From assembly GCA_029379385.1 (NCBI GenBank), contig CM055608.1:23620350-23684349 (forward strand): a stretch of DNA of 64,000 nucleotides, given 5' to 3'. The notes below the pieces were generated by a model that saw nothing but the letters and a program-made list of their open reading frames with translations, did no database searches and was not told the origin of the DNA. This document shows, one piece after another, positions 37,081 through 50,704 of this stretch. Origin of the DNA: Quillaja saponaria. Its lineage: Eukaryota; Streptophyta; Magnoliopsida; Fabales; Quillajaceae. Within the stretch, counting starts at the first letter, position 1; the number at the start of each line of letters is the position of its first letter. The translations under genes and the position numbers were made by a program.

Positions 37081-37722
37081 GATTTGACAAATAGGAAATG
37101 ACACGAGAATTTTAGAAAACTGGATAAATTTGAATTAGATGATAGATTTCAAAAGGCTTTAGTCATAAAAAAAAAAAAATGCACCCAGTTCCCATGGCAA
37201 TAAGAGAAACCATTATGATTAAGAAAAGTCTTCAAATAAAAAGAAGAAAAAGGGTGAGTGTTGGAAGTGTGGAAAACTTGGACACTTTAAGGAACTGTGA
37301 CAAGTTTATTTGAGTTAGAAAAATAACCAAACCGACATGGTAAAACAATGATGAATTTATTGTTATGGTCACTAAAATTAACTTGGTTGGACAAGATAAA
37401 GAATGTTGGATTGATTATGGCGCTACCAAGCACTATTGACTAGAATCTGTTCCAGAATTATATGCTTTTAGAGAATGAACAAAATCTTTTTATGGGAAAT
37501 GTTTTTGTTGCAAAGGCTAAAGGAAAATGAACTGTTATTCTGTATTTTTCTTAGTGTAAAAAGTTAGTTCTAAATGAAGTTCTACATGTTCCCAACATTA
37601 GAAAAAAATATGATTTCTAGTAGCTTACTTAATAAGCATGGTTTTAAGATTCTATTTAAATCAGATTATGTAATATTCTAAGTGAGGGAATTATGTTGGA
37701 AAATGCTATGTATGTACCAATG

Positions 37723-38269
37723 TGTTACAACCCAAGCTTGTCCAGTGCATGTCGCACATGGCCGCTTACCTTGTGATGGGCAGCATTATGGGTAGCTAGG
37801 CATATGTCATGACACATTGTGGACATTTTTGTAAATAGGTAGCCAGGGGTAGTCGGGCAACTAGGAAATATGATGTTCCTTCCTGCCAAAGGGACTATGG
37901 CGCATAAAGCTCTTTAGGGGGGGTGTATATGTGAGAAAATTCAAAGTTGTATACGAGCTTGTCGGAATTAGTGTCAAAGGTCTTGGTGTTGCTTGTAACT
38001 CCCCCTACACCAAGCCATTTGCCTATGTCGTAGCATGTCGAGAGTATTTTGATAGCATTGTAATTTGATTCGTTTTTCAATTAATGAGAAGTTGAAGCCC
38101 TTTCGTGCAAACTGTGTTGTATTTGCTTTCTTGCTTACATTGTTGCAGCACTAGCCTTGCGGGATTGAATCCCCGAGGGGCATCAGGAGAAGCTAACTTG
38201 CTACCCACGAGGAGTTAGCAAGTGCTACATAGGACGTCTTTGCGTGCTAGCAAAGCCGGCTCAGTGACA
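37723..38269. mobile_element. 547-bp solo LTR inserted in the old copia element
   Basis: Ends TGTTACAACC...AGTGACA with a perfect 5-bp duplication CAATG at 37718-37722 and 38270-38274. Removing it rejoins copia coding sequence. It is more GC-rich than its surroundings and has no coding capacity. Orientation is undetermined. Confidence 0.75.
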
Positions 38270-38290
38270 CAATGGGATGTACAAGATTAC

Positions 38291-38328
38291 TAATAATAAT
38301 AATAATAATTATTATTATTATTATTATG
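38291..38328. repeat. (TAA)n(TTA)n microsatellite
   Basis: Runs of TAA and then TTA form a nearly perfect self-complementary tract. It lies in the old copia element, upstream of its GAG-pre-integrase motif. Confidence 0.8.
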
Positions 38329-38533
38329 AGTTCTTCTTATATCGCTTCTTCTTCTACTACTTTTTTTTTTTTTTTTTTAATGGCATGCCACGTATGGGTC
38401 ATGTGAATTTTAATAGTATTAAGGTTATGAGTAAATTAGGATAAATTACTGTTAAATCATCCAATGACTTGGAAATTATATGAAATTTGTATCAGTCTAA
38501 AATAGTCAGGAAATCTTTTAAGAAAGTAGTAAG

Positions 38534-38997
38534 TGTAATGATTATACAGGATCTCATACATGAATTTAGAACATATTAACAATAAAGTTTGCATACTTGA
38601 TTGAGCCATTGTAGCGGATATATAAAACCTCAAACAAGCATACCTCAGTAGAATACTTATATAGTCAGGTCTTCCTCTCTGTACTCGTTGTATTTACTGG
38701 CAGCTACTCAATGGGGCACGATAAGTATATTGAGAGAGGAGAAGGGACCTAGCTATTTATTATCAGATAAAACCCTAAGAGTCCTCCCATTAAAGAGTCC
38801 TAAAGTCACTCATCCTACACTTACTGCCAATCAACATCTAATCAGATAAGAAATGTGCTTAAGCCCTATCCTAAATGATCACATAAACCATATAGGCTTT
38901 TATCAGCATGTCTCAAGTGAACCAAATCTTAAGCCCGTTTTATTATTAAAATAAAACCATATAATTAATGGCTGCCCACATATAGGAATTTATAACA
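38534..38997 (-). repeat. 3' LTR of the minus-strand copia element
   Basis: Starts TGTAATGATTATAC and ends TATAACA; it matches the right LTR along its full length with scattered changes. Confidence 0.9.
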
Positions 38998-39968
38998 CTC
39001 TCTCCCCCTGAGCAACATTAAGTGTAGTTTTAAAATTTTGAAAAAACACATTTATAGAAAACGACTCTCTAGCAAGGTATAACTTTTATGTAGTCACAAT
39101 TTAAATTAAATTTTAAAATTTGTTCCTGAGACACACTTCAAACAATATAGCCTAATTAAGTTATTAACATCGAATCATAGCAATCATTGTGCCACTTAAA
39201 TAACACAAGACCAATCCATGGTTACAAATGCTAATAACCTAATATGTAATTGATCTAGATGTGGTAATATAGCAAGAAAATAGGATCCAAATGTGATCAA
39301 CATATGCTATTTTCATTGTCGGTCTTCCAGGTGATTTCATTAAAAACCGGATGCTTTCAAAAAGCATTAGAAATCATGTAAGTTTAATTTTAAGCTCGTA
39401 TGTCTTAACAACCATCTCGAGATATCTAACTATTGTCATTTTGAGACATATCTCCAAATTGGCAAAACCGTCATACTTAAGACATACACCAAGTCTTAAG
39501 ATTTTAATGCAATGACATGTCATGTAACCATTTGTGCACATACAATATTAATCATATCACAATGAAAATAATTATTATTTTCATTAACATAACACACCAT
39601 CCAACAAGGATGCAAGTAAAACTTGGGTCACAAAATAACATATATAATATGCTAACTTTGAACAAAACAAAGCAAACTCCCACTAACCAAAAACATCAAA
39701 GGACTCCATAATACTTATGTTATCAACATGACTTTTGAAAACCCTAATCCTAAGTGCCTTGGTTAAAGGATTGCCAATAATTTACTGTATCAATATGTTT
39801 AAACACAATTTCTCATTTTTTTTTCACAAAATCCCTAGTCATCGACTCTCGATGCACTATAATTCTCATTATTCTTTAAGAAAAACACAGTAGAACTATT
39901 TTTACAATAGATCTTAAGCATTTAAAAATTGAGATAACCACACAAAGATAAATGATCATGTTCTTCAA

Positions 39969-40181
39969 TCACATACCTATGCTTTTATAGTGAAAGTAAG
40001 CTTTTTTCTTAGAACAATTCCAAGATTCAACTACCAAAGTTAACATAAAAATATATCCTGAAATGGATTTAAAATCATCTTTGCAACTAGCAAAGTGATA
40101 ATCAGAGTAACCAATTAATTTAAGGTGATCAATCATTCTATGTATTAGCATAAAACTTGTGGTTCTCTGTAAATATTTCAT
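39969..40181 (-). pseudogene. RNase H remnant of the minus-strand copia element
   Basis: Open stretch with MKYLQRTTSFMLIH, HLKLIGYSDYHFASCKDDFK and SISGYIFML, matching the copia RNase H block; no complete polyprotein frame remains. Confidence 0.85.
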
Positions 40182-43100
40182 AACTTATGTTTTGATCCTA
40201 GGTTTGACTGTGCCAAAAACTCATACTAGAAAAGCAATATCAGAGCTAGTACAAACCAAAGCATACAAGCTTCCAACTGCACTAGCATAAAACACTTTTC
40301 TCATAGGACTTTCTTTGAAACTTATTAATGAGACACTAATTTAAACTGAATTTGTTACTCTTGACAACAAGCACATCCCTAGTCTTGCATTTATGCACAT
40401 TGAACCTATACAATACTATATCAATATAGGTTTACTAGGGAAGACATAATAAGGGTGAGACCTATCTCAGTATATCTCAACACCAAGAACAAAAGATGTT
40501 TCTCTAAGATCCTTCATGCCAAAGACCTTAGATAACATCAATTTTGTCTCATAAAATAAGTCAGTGTCACTATTGATAACAATCAAGATATCATTAACCA
40601 TTACCAAGATATGATAAACTTGCTCCCACTGACTTTAAGGTATATTCATTAAATCAGTGTCACTAAATCAATATAATAAACTAGCTGCTACTGACCTTAA
40701 GATTCATTTATCAACCTTGTTCTTAACATAATTAAAAGAGATTATTACCTCATCAAAATTTCAATAAGCATTATCTATATGCTTGTAGGATACCATTTAA
40801 TTGATTTGTTAAACTTGCAAATAATATTACTACCTTCATTCTATTTGAAATCTTTACTATGTAAACATGCTTGTATAAGGATTTTCATTCAAGAAAGATG
40901 TTTTCACATCTATTTGAAACAACTTAAGGTTGATAAATGAGCCACTAAAGCCATGATCACCCAGAAGAATTTTATTTATTTATTATTTTATTATTTTATT
41001 TGAGACTATGAGAGAAAGTCTCACTAAGGGCACACGTTGAGTGAAAATCCTAAATTTACTTTGAAAGTACAATTAATATTCCATGTTGAAATATTCTTAG
41101 TGTTAGTGCTTATAAACTCACTTGCATCCTAATGAGTGTAGAACACTATGGAAGATCAACTAACTCTCATACACCATTATTTATTATAGACTGCATCACA
41201 TCTCACATGGCATCAATCCACAATCATAACAGTGGCCTAGAGACAAGTGCTTGTGTAACTGTACTCTAATGTTGAGGAATTACATTAAAAACAAGTGTGA
41301 CAGTTTTAACGAGAACATACGATGCAATTTCAATTATTCTTAACTTCCCCCCATCACTTATTCTCACCATATATGCTAAGGTGATGTGGTTCCTAACAAG
41401 ATATATAAGTGAAGTATGACAAATTTATTTTTCTTTCTTTCCTAGTAGTTGAAAACCTTTCCAACTAACTGAATCAAATTCTAAGAATTTAGTAGTATGA
41501 GATACTACTATTTTGGTTCCATACATAGATGGAACATGTATTACTTATAGTGATATGGATAATTAGTATCGTAACAATGAGTAAAAAAAGGGTCGATTTT
41601 CTTCTCATGTTAGGTTATATAATCTTATTTCAGTTTGATAACCTTAGTCACGAAAAAAATTCACGCTAGATTTTCTTCTAGTCCATAACTCAAAAGGTAT
41701 TTTAAACCCTGATTTAATGGGAATCCTGATCAAGGATGTATAAGCCAATTTAGGGACTTCATCCCTACAAGTATTCAAGGAAGTTTAACATATTCATCAT
41801 ATTTCTAATCATGTCCTTAAAGGTACAAATACGCCTTTCGGCCACAACACTTATTCAAGGCTATCAGGCATGGCATAATAGGTTGAAAAACTCACACTCG
41901 AATAAGTACCTAGCAAACAATCTCATGTCTATTAACATCATGTTTTCTATAATACTACCACCACGATCAGATACTAAAGTTTTACTAACTTTCCCTAATT
42001 GTATTTCAACTTCAATTTTGAAAATTTTAAAATTTTCAAGACAATCAGAATTTTACTTGATCAAGTTTAGAAACCAAAACATGAAAAGTCATTAATGAAA
42101 GTGATAAAATAATTTATTTTTTTATGCCAATTGGTGGAATAAAATTCACTAAAATCAATGTGAAAAATCTCTAAGAGACTTGAACTATTAGTTTCCCCAA
42201 TTTTTCACTGTTTTGGTCAATTTACTCCTGACTCACTTAACCCAAAACCTTAAGTTTCTAAAAACAAGTACGGGGAATAACATTCTTTATAAGATTTTCA
42301 ACTTTTTCCCTTAAATTTGACATAGATGTTTATAGCTAAAACATTTAGGATTTTTCTTTAATTAGAAATATTTTGGAAACAAATTTTCTTAGTATGAAAT
42401 GAGGAGTATTACATTTGGAGGAGTTAAACACATCCACCAAATTTTTAGAATTTAAAGCATTTGAACTTTAAAATTACCTAACTCAAAAATAAAATGACAA
42501 TTTTGTCCAATAAGGAAATAAAATCAAATTTCACCTACATGTTTAAAATCACTTTCAAGTCATTAAAAGACGACTCCAATGAATCTACTTTGACGTCATT
42601 CCAGTCTCAAGGTTTTACCTCTAAATCATTTGGGTTCCTTTTAAACACATTTCTTAGTTTTATAACCAAGACATGAATTTAAGGCAATATGCCTTTACAT
42701 GACCTCTCTTACTTCACTAGAAGCACATTAGGTCCATTTTCATGATAGACTTATAACTGCCCATATTAGATTTCTGACCATTACCATGCCTTTTAGCATC
42801 CTAAGATTTCTTATGGTAAGTATGTTTCAATTTACCCTAAAGGTACTTGCTAAAACTACATTTGAACTTAGAAATATAAAAGTCACCTTCAGTTCAGACA
42901 AACCACTAGTGAGGTATTCAGAGATAGACATTTTGAGGCAGATAAGGCTTAATCTATTAGATTTCTCCTTTTTTTGTTTAAGTATCAATGCTAACAACAT
43001 GAAGAGTAACAAGAATATAACCTACATGGTTAAATCATGTCCATAATTTTTAGAACATACTCAATGTCTTGCTTTCATTAATTAAAATATGACTTATTTA

Positions 43101-44837
43101 ATAATCTAACAACAAATGTGATGAATCAAAATAAAAGAATGCAACATGCCTAAGAATCAGGGTAATTAATAACAAAAATAAAAACTTATTCTTCATGATT
43201 CCAAGACGCATCATTGCAAACTCTCATTTAGGCAGAGAATATAACATGCCATTAGGATCTCACTTCAATCTATGAAACCAAAAAATGAGAGCATCTCAGG
43301 TTTCGAAAAGTCCATCCCCTTTGGGCAGATAAACCTTTTAAGCCTAGGAATGCAATATGTCAATCAAAATGGGTACTAAATGATCAAGAATAAGAATTTA
43401 TTTTACATGAATCCAAAGTGCATCATTACAAACTCCCTTTTGGGCAGAGAATGAAACATGCTATTAAGATCTCATAATCAACCCATAAAATCAAAATTAG
43501 AGCATCCTAGCTTTCGAAAAGTCTATCCTCTTTGGACAGATAAACCTTCTAGGCCAGTATACTCCAAACCATATGTTTCATGTATTTTCAAAATTAAAGT
43601 ATATAATAACCCCCTTTGGGTAAGAAATTATATACAATAATTTAAGAAATATCCCGTACTATAGCTTTCGAAAATCCTACAAATCTATACCTGATAGACC
43701 ACTTTGGTGGCAACCACCTATATAAACTTATAAGATTTCTCGAGCCGGTAAAATTTAATTATTCCAATTTATCATTCTTAATTGAAATACTATTCAAAAG
43801 TATCTCAAAGGATCACTTAATGCATGTTGTAAACTTTAAACAAAATTGAATCAAAACAAAAGTTTCTACTAACACATATTTTAAAAACATGAGAGTACAA
43901 TAATATTTATCTCTAATTAGATAGAGTACTTATTGTTTTTAGTTTCAAAACATATAAAATATGGAAATCCAACAACCTCAACAATTATATATGTGCAATT
44001 ATATTAGTTTTAAACATAACAAAATATCATATACTAATACTATAATTTATGCACATAATTTTTCAAATCTAACCATACTATAAAATTGAAATATTCAAAT
44101 AAAAAATACCGTAAAAAAATTCGGGAGGAGAAGACTGCTAGTAGATGGAAGGTGGACTACACTTTTTGGTGGTGCAAGTGAGGAATGGCCAGTGTAGGTT
44201 GGCAGATTGTCTTCAACCTCCAGCTGGGTCAGCTTGGCCCAGTCTGGATATACTAGGATCCTTTTAACCCGTTTTCAGAAAAAGTATGATTTTCACCACA
44301 ATTTTTATGATTTTTCTCAAAAATTTTGTATGGGTTTCGTTTTATATTAGTATTTTAACAAAAAACCCTTTAACAATTTAATGTTATATATCAAGAAAAA
44401 TTATCAATCAATTAAAATTGAAAAATTATGAACCCTAACTTTAACCCAAAAGGGTTTTAATTCAAATTTCTAAAAATTATGTGATTTCACACATTCAATT
44501 AGTTTCTAAAGAGTATAGAACCATGCAAGAGGCAAAACCCATGATCATAATAGATCAAAACAACATGAAATCATAACTTTTCTAATCCAAAAATTAAAAT
44601 TTGATTTCATGTCAAACCAATTTTAAAATCCAAATTTCTCAACATATAGTTGTTGAAATCATAAAAATAATATATCAAATTAAAGATATTTTGAAGAGGA
44701 ACAAAACCCCTAATATTAGGAATTCAATTTCATACATTTAAGGTTTCGATTTTTCAGTCTAAAAATTTGACTTAAATGAACCCTATTATTTTATATCAAT
44801 TAACTAAGTTTCAAGGTTCTAAATCCATGTAAATTAG

Positions 44838-44849
44838 GCTCTGATACCA
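44838..44849 (-). other. Primer-binding site (initiator tRNA-Met)
   Basis: GCTCTGATACCA on the plus strand, two bases from the LTR, is an exact complement of the standard plant primer site. Confidence 0.88.
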
Positions 44850-44851
44850 TA

Positions 44852-45313
44852 TGTAATAATTATATAAGATCTCATACATGAATTTAGAACATATTAACAA
44901 TAAAGTTTGCGTACCTGATTGAGCCATTACAGCGAATATGTAAAATCTCAAACAAGCACGCCTTAGTAGAATACTTATACAGCTAGGTCTTCCTCTCCGT
45001 ACTCTCTGTATTTACTGGAAGCTCTCAATATGACAAGATATCATATTGAGAGAGAATAGGGGACATAGCTGTTTATTATCAGATAAAACCCTAATAGTCC
45101 TCCCATTAAAGACTCTTAAAGTCACTCAGCTTACACTTACTGTCAATCCATATCTAATCAAATAAGAAGTGTGTTTAAGCCATATCCTAAATAATCACAT
45201 AAACCATACAGGCTTTTACCAGCATGTCTCAAGTGAACCAAACTTTAAGCCCGTTTTTATTATTGAAACAAAACCATACAATTAATGGCAGCCCACATAT
45301 GAAATTTCTAATA
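44852..45313 (-). repeat. 5' LTR of the minus-strand copia element
   Basis: Starts TGTAATAATTATAT and ends CTAATA, where the expected terminal CA has become TA. Confidence 0.9.
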
Positions 45314-48003
45314 GTAAGAAGTATACAACTCTTGATATAATACATTATGGCATATGTTAGTTACAACTCTTGACAGGGGTGGAGAATACCTTTCTTACAA
45401 TGATTTTGTGAAGAGTATAATATAATCCATTAAGTCATTGCACCTTATAGTTTCAACAAAATGGTAACACAGTCAGAAAAAATAGGATCTTGGTCAATAC
45501 GATAAATGCTTTGCTACTCACTTTAGGATTACCTAAGAACTTGTAGAGGGAAGCACTCATGACTTCTAATTATATACTTAATTGTATACCCCCACAAGAA
45601 AATTAATGTTTCTCCCTATGAAATATGAAAAAAGAGAAAACCTTATTGTGACCATTTACAAGTTTGGGGATGCAAAGCATTAGTAAGATTAACAAAATCT
45701 AAAAGACCCAAATTGGGAGAAAAGCAATTGAATGTGTATCTTTCTTGGTTATGCTCAAAATAGTTAAGTATACAGATTTCTTACTATTAGAGCAACATAT
45801 TCCGTGAATTAGAATATAATTATGGAATCTAGAGATGTAGAATCATTTGAGAATTCATTTTTCTAGAAAAATGAAAAGGAAAGATACAAATTAAAAGGAT
45901 TAAGGTCGTACTACAAATTCAAAAATTGAATGCTCAATTTTATAATAAAATCCTGAAATTGAAAGAGAAATAGAACCTACCAAAAGTAAGAGAGAAAGGA
46001 AAGAAAAAAAACGTATGATCTAGATTTTTATGAATACATGATAAAAGAAAATATTTATAACTCTGCATTTAATATTGACCATGATCCTTTAACATATAAA
46101 TAAGTTATGGCTTCAAGTGATATTACGTTATGACAAGAAGTTATAAATGATGAAATACAATCTATCATGTCTATTCAAACATGGTATTTTGACTAATTTA
46201 TCATTGGGTTTTAAGCTAATAGGCTGTAAATGGATTTTTAAGCAAATCTTAAAATAGATGACTCTTAAGACTAATATAATTAGGCCAATTAAGTAGTAAA
46301 AAGGTTTAAACAAAAGGAATGAATAGATTATTTTGATACTTATTTTCCATTTACTATAATTGACATAATAAGACTATTAATGTCACACGCTCAAATAGAG
46401 GTATGACTGGCTAGAGGAATGGGTAACCATACCCCCGTAACCCTGAATACTCATGTACTATGCAACGCTAACTGGTAAATACTTTACAGTTAAGACTACT
46501 AAAATTTTAATGAATTAAAATAAAATCCGAACTAGACTATTGAACATAAAACAATTACTGAAAATATCGACAATGGTTCTCCGTAAAATGGAACATGCCT
46601 CTGCTACATGTAAACAGCCTGCTTACAAAAAATCACAGTAAATTATAGTATTAGAATATACAGAGGAGCTCCACTCATAACAAAATATGAGATCACCATA
46701 ATGAATTCAATATATATCTAACAATAATGCCTAATACCTAAAGTGACTACAATTGTCGTACCTTACGCTCCAAGTGTGCAATTTCCAAGATATACCTTGC
46801 TGCAGCAGAGTTAGCAAGTAGCAAATTCTGTCACAGCCAACAGTAGTTTCCTGGAAACTAAAAAAATGAAAACAAAGAAAGGAATGAGTCATAAAGACTC
46901 AGTGAGTAAATCATATACCCTAAGGGTACTGGCATCACACAACACATATATTATAGCTTAAAATCGTCTTTAAGTTTAATTATACACATGCACAATTATG
47001 ATTATCATACAATCACAACTTACGTAGTTCACAAATTTCAACATATTAATTAAACCATACAAATAAATAATTAAACACACAACAAATTAACAAATAAAGG
47101 GCCAACGAGTGACTCAGCCCCGCACAATAGTATCTCCCCCTACAGGGTATTTTACATGCCTGGCACAATAAGTTAATTCTCCATACACAATCCATACCAC
47201 CGAGGTTGAGTACTCCTATTTGTTTTTAAAATAAACGTCAGAATCAGAATAACTCATATTAAATATCAAATCCAATCATCGTAGGTGCACCTAGATTTTA
47301 ATTTTAGAAATAATAATAAAAATCATTCGCATAAAATTTTATTGTTTGTTGGCCCTTCTCAACCACACTCAATATCAAGCAATCATACTTTCAATTAAAT
47401 TGTTGAAATAACATACTTGGATATTTTTCAACATAACACATCAATTCAAATATACACATAATTGCACATAATAATCCGATAACCATAAAAGCACATAATT
47501 CACTCACAAAGCTCATGGATTTCGTTCGTCCCCCCGCCTAGACTGTGAAAGGTGGTGGTGTATCCTCGATACAATCCCGAGCTGAAAATCATAAATTTAC
47601 ATATTACTAAAGATAATCATTTCCTAGCTAAATTTCATATTTTGTAATTTCTTATTTAATTGTTCAGATTTATATGAACAACCTTCTATATATATCCAAT
47701 AACGTACAAGTTCCCATATATATATTTCTATTATCTACATTGTAAACTATTCTTTACTAACTAAAAAAAAAAAAAACCCTCTTGTTTTTCCTTAACTCTT
47801 GTTTATACTTTTAACTTAAATTTAATTAATCTTCAACTTGCTCCACTACTTATCAATAATTAGTTTACTTACAACAACTAAACTAATAGAATTCCTATAG
47901 AGTTAAACTTTATTATTTTACTTAATTACACCCTTAAGTTATTGTTTTAACATCTCTTACTCAACCATTCTATTCATGGTTATCTAAGAAATATATAAAT
48001 ATT

Positions 48004-48100
48004 TATATATATCTATATCCAAGACACAACAGCCAAGTTTTTGGTGAAATATATACTTATATATCTATATCCAAGACACAACAGCCAAGTTTTTGGTTAA
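48004..48100 (+). repeat. Tandem duplication of about 49 bases
   Basis: ATATCTATATCCAAGACACA followed by ACAGCCAAGTTTTTGG occurs twice in direct succession inside the solo LTR. Confidence 0.8.
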
Positions 48101-48689
48101 CCATCCTCCTACCCACGGCCATAAAAAAAAACAGGGCAGTACTACTTCACGGCTCCAATCCACCATAGTTCCTATTTTAACTCTAGAAAAGAAAGAGAGA
48201 GCATTCTAAGGTGGATTAATTCAGCTAAAATTTGGAATTTCTACCATATTTCAAGCTGCTGCCTCTTTCCTTAAAATCGGGGAAAAAACTACACATCTAT
48301 TCATAAACAACTACACACCTTACACCTAAAATCTTGAAAATTATAACTAAATTTTCCTTCAAACATGGCAGAAAATTCACGGTATAAAACATAGCACAAA
48401 ACCAGCCACACCAAGGGAAGAAAACAAGACAAACAAGTAAAAGGAAAGGAGGACTACTTCCTACCTTCACTCAGCCACAACACAAAAGAAACTCCACTAC
48501 TTTAAATCTTTTCAACAAGTAATTGACGTCCTAGGAGGAAGAGAGGAAGCAAGTTTTCAGGCTAGAATGAAAGCAAGAATGGCAGTGGCACACTCTAAGA
48601 AAAAGAAATAAATTATATTATACATAAAAGACAAAACTGATATAAAATTTAACATAAACTTGTGTGGCTAACAATTATTTGTCTTATAT

Positions 48690-48691
<2 letters not shown>

Positions 48692-48723
<32 letters not shown>
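48692..48723. repeat. (AT)n microsatellite
   Basis: An uninterrupted alternating AT run within the solo LTR. Confidence 0.85.
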
Positions 48724-48725
<2 letters not shown>

Positions 48726-48969
48726 TATTTCTAGCATTTTCTCCTTATTTAATTAATTATTGCACTCATCCATCAATTTACACAATATTTATTTATTTAT
48801 TATTATTATTTTTTATTAAGTGAACCACTAAAGCGGTGGAAATTAAATTTTATGTAATATATTTGGGTATCGCTACCTACAAATATTATTATATTTTTAA
48901 TGCCACTACAATTTACGTACAAACGTCTAAAAAAAATATATGTTAAGCCTATCGAGTTATAACAATTAA

Positions 48970-50150
48970 TAACATTTGCAATTGTTTATAAATGCACCAA
49001 ATGGACGTTAAAACAATATTCTTAAATATTAGATTAGAGAAGGAGGTTACATGGAACAGTCCAAAGGATTTTTGTTTAAGGGCTAAAATAAAGTTTGTAA
49101 CTTGTTAACAAGCTCCTAAGCAATGGTTAAAAAGTTTGACAAAGTCATACTTTCTTATGATTTTAGAATAAGTGAATTGGACAAATGCGTTTATTCAAAA
49201 TTTAAGAATAAAAGGGTGTGATAATTTGTTTGTATGTAGATGATATGTTAATCTTTGAACTGATTTAAGCATGGTATTAGAAAGTAATAATTTTATGTCC
49301 ACAAATCTTGATATGAAGGATATGGAGGAAGCAAATGTAATTTTAGGAATTAAAATTACAAGATCTAATGATAAATTTTTTTATGTCAATCTCATTACAT
49401 TGGGAAAGTATTAAAGATTAATCATGAGGATTTCAAACTAATTGATACTCCATATGGCCATTTTGTAAAGTGAACCAAAAAGAAAGAAGTATGTATATCA
49501 TAGAGTACTCAAGTGTTATAAGATGTTTAATGTATCTAACACTTTGTACTAAACCAAATATAGCTTATGAAGTAGGTGTTTTGAGTAGGTTTACTTATAA
49601 CCTAGGGAAATATCATTGGAATGTGGTTTCTAAGGTATTAAAATACCTTAAGGTAGAATGAATTATGAATTATAAGTTATAGAAATTTTCCCACAGTATT
49701 AGAAGGTTACATAGATGCAAGTTGGATAACAAACTCCAGTGAATCATGATCTACTAGTGGCTAGATTTTTACCATGGGTGGAGAAGCAATTTCTCAGAGT
49801 TCCAAGAAAAAAAACTTAATTTCATATTCGGCTATGTAATCAAAATTTATTGCATTAGCAACTGCAATAAAAGAACAGAATGACTTAGGGAGTTATTTCC
49901 ATCAATATAGCATAAACCAATGTTTGCTATAGTCAATATTTGTGATAATGAAGCAGTATTACCATGTGCTTATAGCAAGATATACAAGTGGTAGTCAAGA
50001 CATAATTACATAAGAGAACAACTTAACAGACGGGTTGTGACTATTAGTTATGTAAGATCAAAGGTTAATTTACCAGATCCCTTAGGTAAAATCCTGGGAA
50101 GGGATATGATATGTAGAATATCTGATGAGATGGGATTAAAGTTTTAAAAT
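48970..50150 (+). pseudogene. RT and RNase H remnant of the old copia element
   Basis: Fragments include MDVKT-I-F-L-N near 49000 (consensus DVKTAFLNG), DMLIF near 49238, MEEANVILGIKITRSNDKFF near 49320-49380, an open stretch at 49470-49661 with MYLTLCTKPNIAYEVGVLSR, and SSKKKNLISYSAM near 49800. Stops occur in every block. Confidence 0.75.
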
Positions 50151-50704
50151 AATAGGTTACTTATGTGGAAAATCAACTAGACCGTTAGAAACAATCATAA
50201 TCTTATAGTTTCAAATGGAAAGAAGCACATAATTTAAACCAGTTTATGCACTTTACAAACATAAAAGTTCAAAACATTTATGTCTACTCAAAAGTAAGTG
50301 CATGCTAGTATAGAGAAAAACAAAGAATAGGTTTAACCTTTAAATCTATGTCCTAACAAAAAAATGTAAATCATACAGTGTATTTATAGTTTCACTTATA
50401 TATTTACATATATATATAGGTGCATTCTTTCTTCTCCAAAGCATATATGAATCCCTAAGATGAAGCACATAGGCCATTAATGTGTGGGAAGTAGAAAATA
50501 TAATCGTAAAAGTTGTAGGGATGAGTAATTTATATGATGTCATCTATAGAATACAAAGTTCGAGTCTTAGGATATTTTGGATTATGACATTTTATAGTTA
50601 CTAAAAAAGGCTCAAGTCTAAAGACATCTTATACAACCAACCAATGATGTATAGAGAAAGAGCACTTAATAAGTGGTTTCAACATTTTGAAAATTGGGAG
50701 AAAT

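Larger units (their letters stand above)
38534..45313 (-). mobile_element. Complete 6.8-kb copia element, minus strand, degenerate
   Basis: LTRs at 38534-38997 and 44852-45313 are about 460 bases each and clearly alike. The perfect target duplication GTAAG lies at 38529-38533 and 45314-45318. The primer site TGGTATCAGAGC (minus strand) is at 44838-44849, and a G-rich polypurine tract (minus strand) adjoins the left LTR from 38998. On the minus strand: gag zinc-knuckle remnant (KRGHVKAYC) near 42680-42720; integrase and RT remnants between 42000 and 40300, including KVFGMKDLRETSFVLGVEI at about 40490-40545; RNase H at 39969-40181 with HLKLIGYSDYHFASCKDDFK. Stops are common, so it is inactive. 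Confidence 0.92.
46381..48964. mobile_element. 2.58-kb solo LTR, second member of the 2729-5497 family
   Basis: Perfect target duplication ATTAA at 46376-46380 and 48965-48969; ends TGTCACACGCTC...TTATAACA. It shares many blocks in order with 2729-5497, for example CTCAGTGAGTAAATCAT, GCCAACGAGT and the GAGCTGAAAA region. It is inserted in the RT region of the old copia element. It contains an AT microsatellite at 48692-48723 and a short tandem duplication near 48004-48100. Confidence 0.85.
37081..50704 (+). mobile_element. Old Ty1/copia element carrying three later insertions
   Basis: Pieces appear in copia order on the plus strand. Zinc knuckle C-W-K-C-G-K-L-G-H-F is at 37275-37310. Protease-like ECWIDYGATKH is near 37400-37435. 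The GAG-pre-integrase motif M-G-H-V-N is at 38390-38420. Integrase (FQQNG, EALMTSNYILN) is at 45440-45600. RT N-terminal and middle parts are at 46100-46380 and 48990-49350. RNase H (SSKKKNLISYS) is at 49800-49920. Three insertions split it: 37723-38269, 38534-45313 and 46381-48964. Stops are frequent. I could not find the 5' LTR, and the 3' LTR is only suspected from 50705. Confidence 0.7.

Noticed and set aside
38160..38185. tRNA B-box-like GGGATTGAATCCCC
   Set aside because: It lies inside the 547-bp solo LTR without an A-box at the right distance or a cloverleaf.
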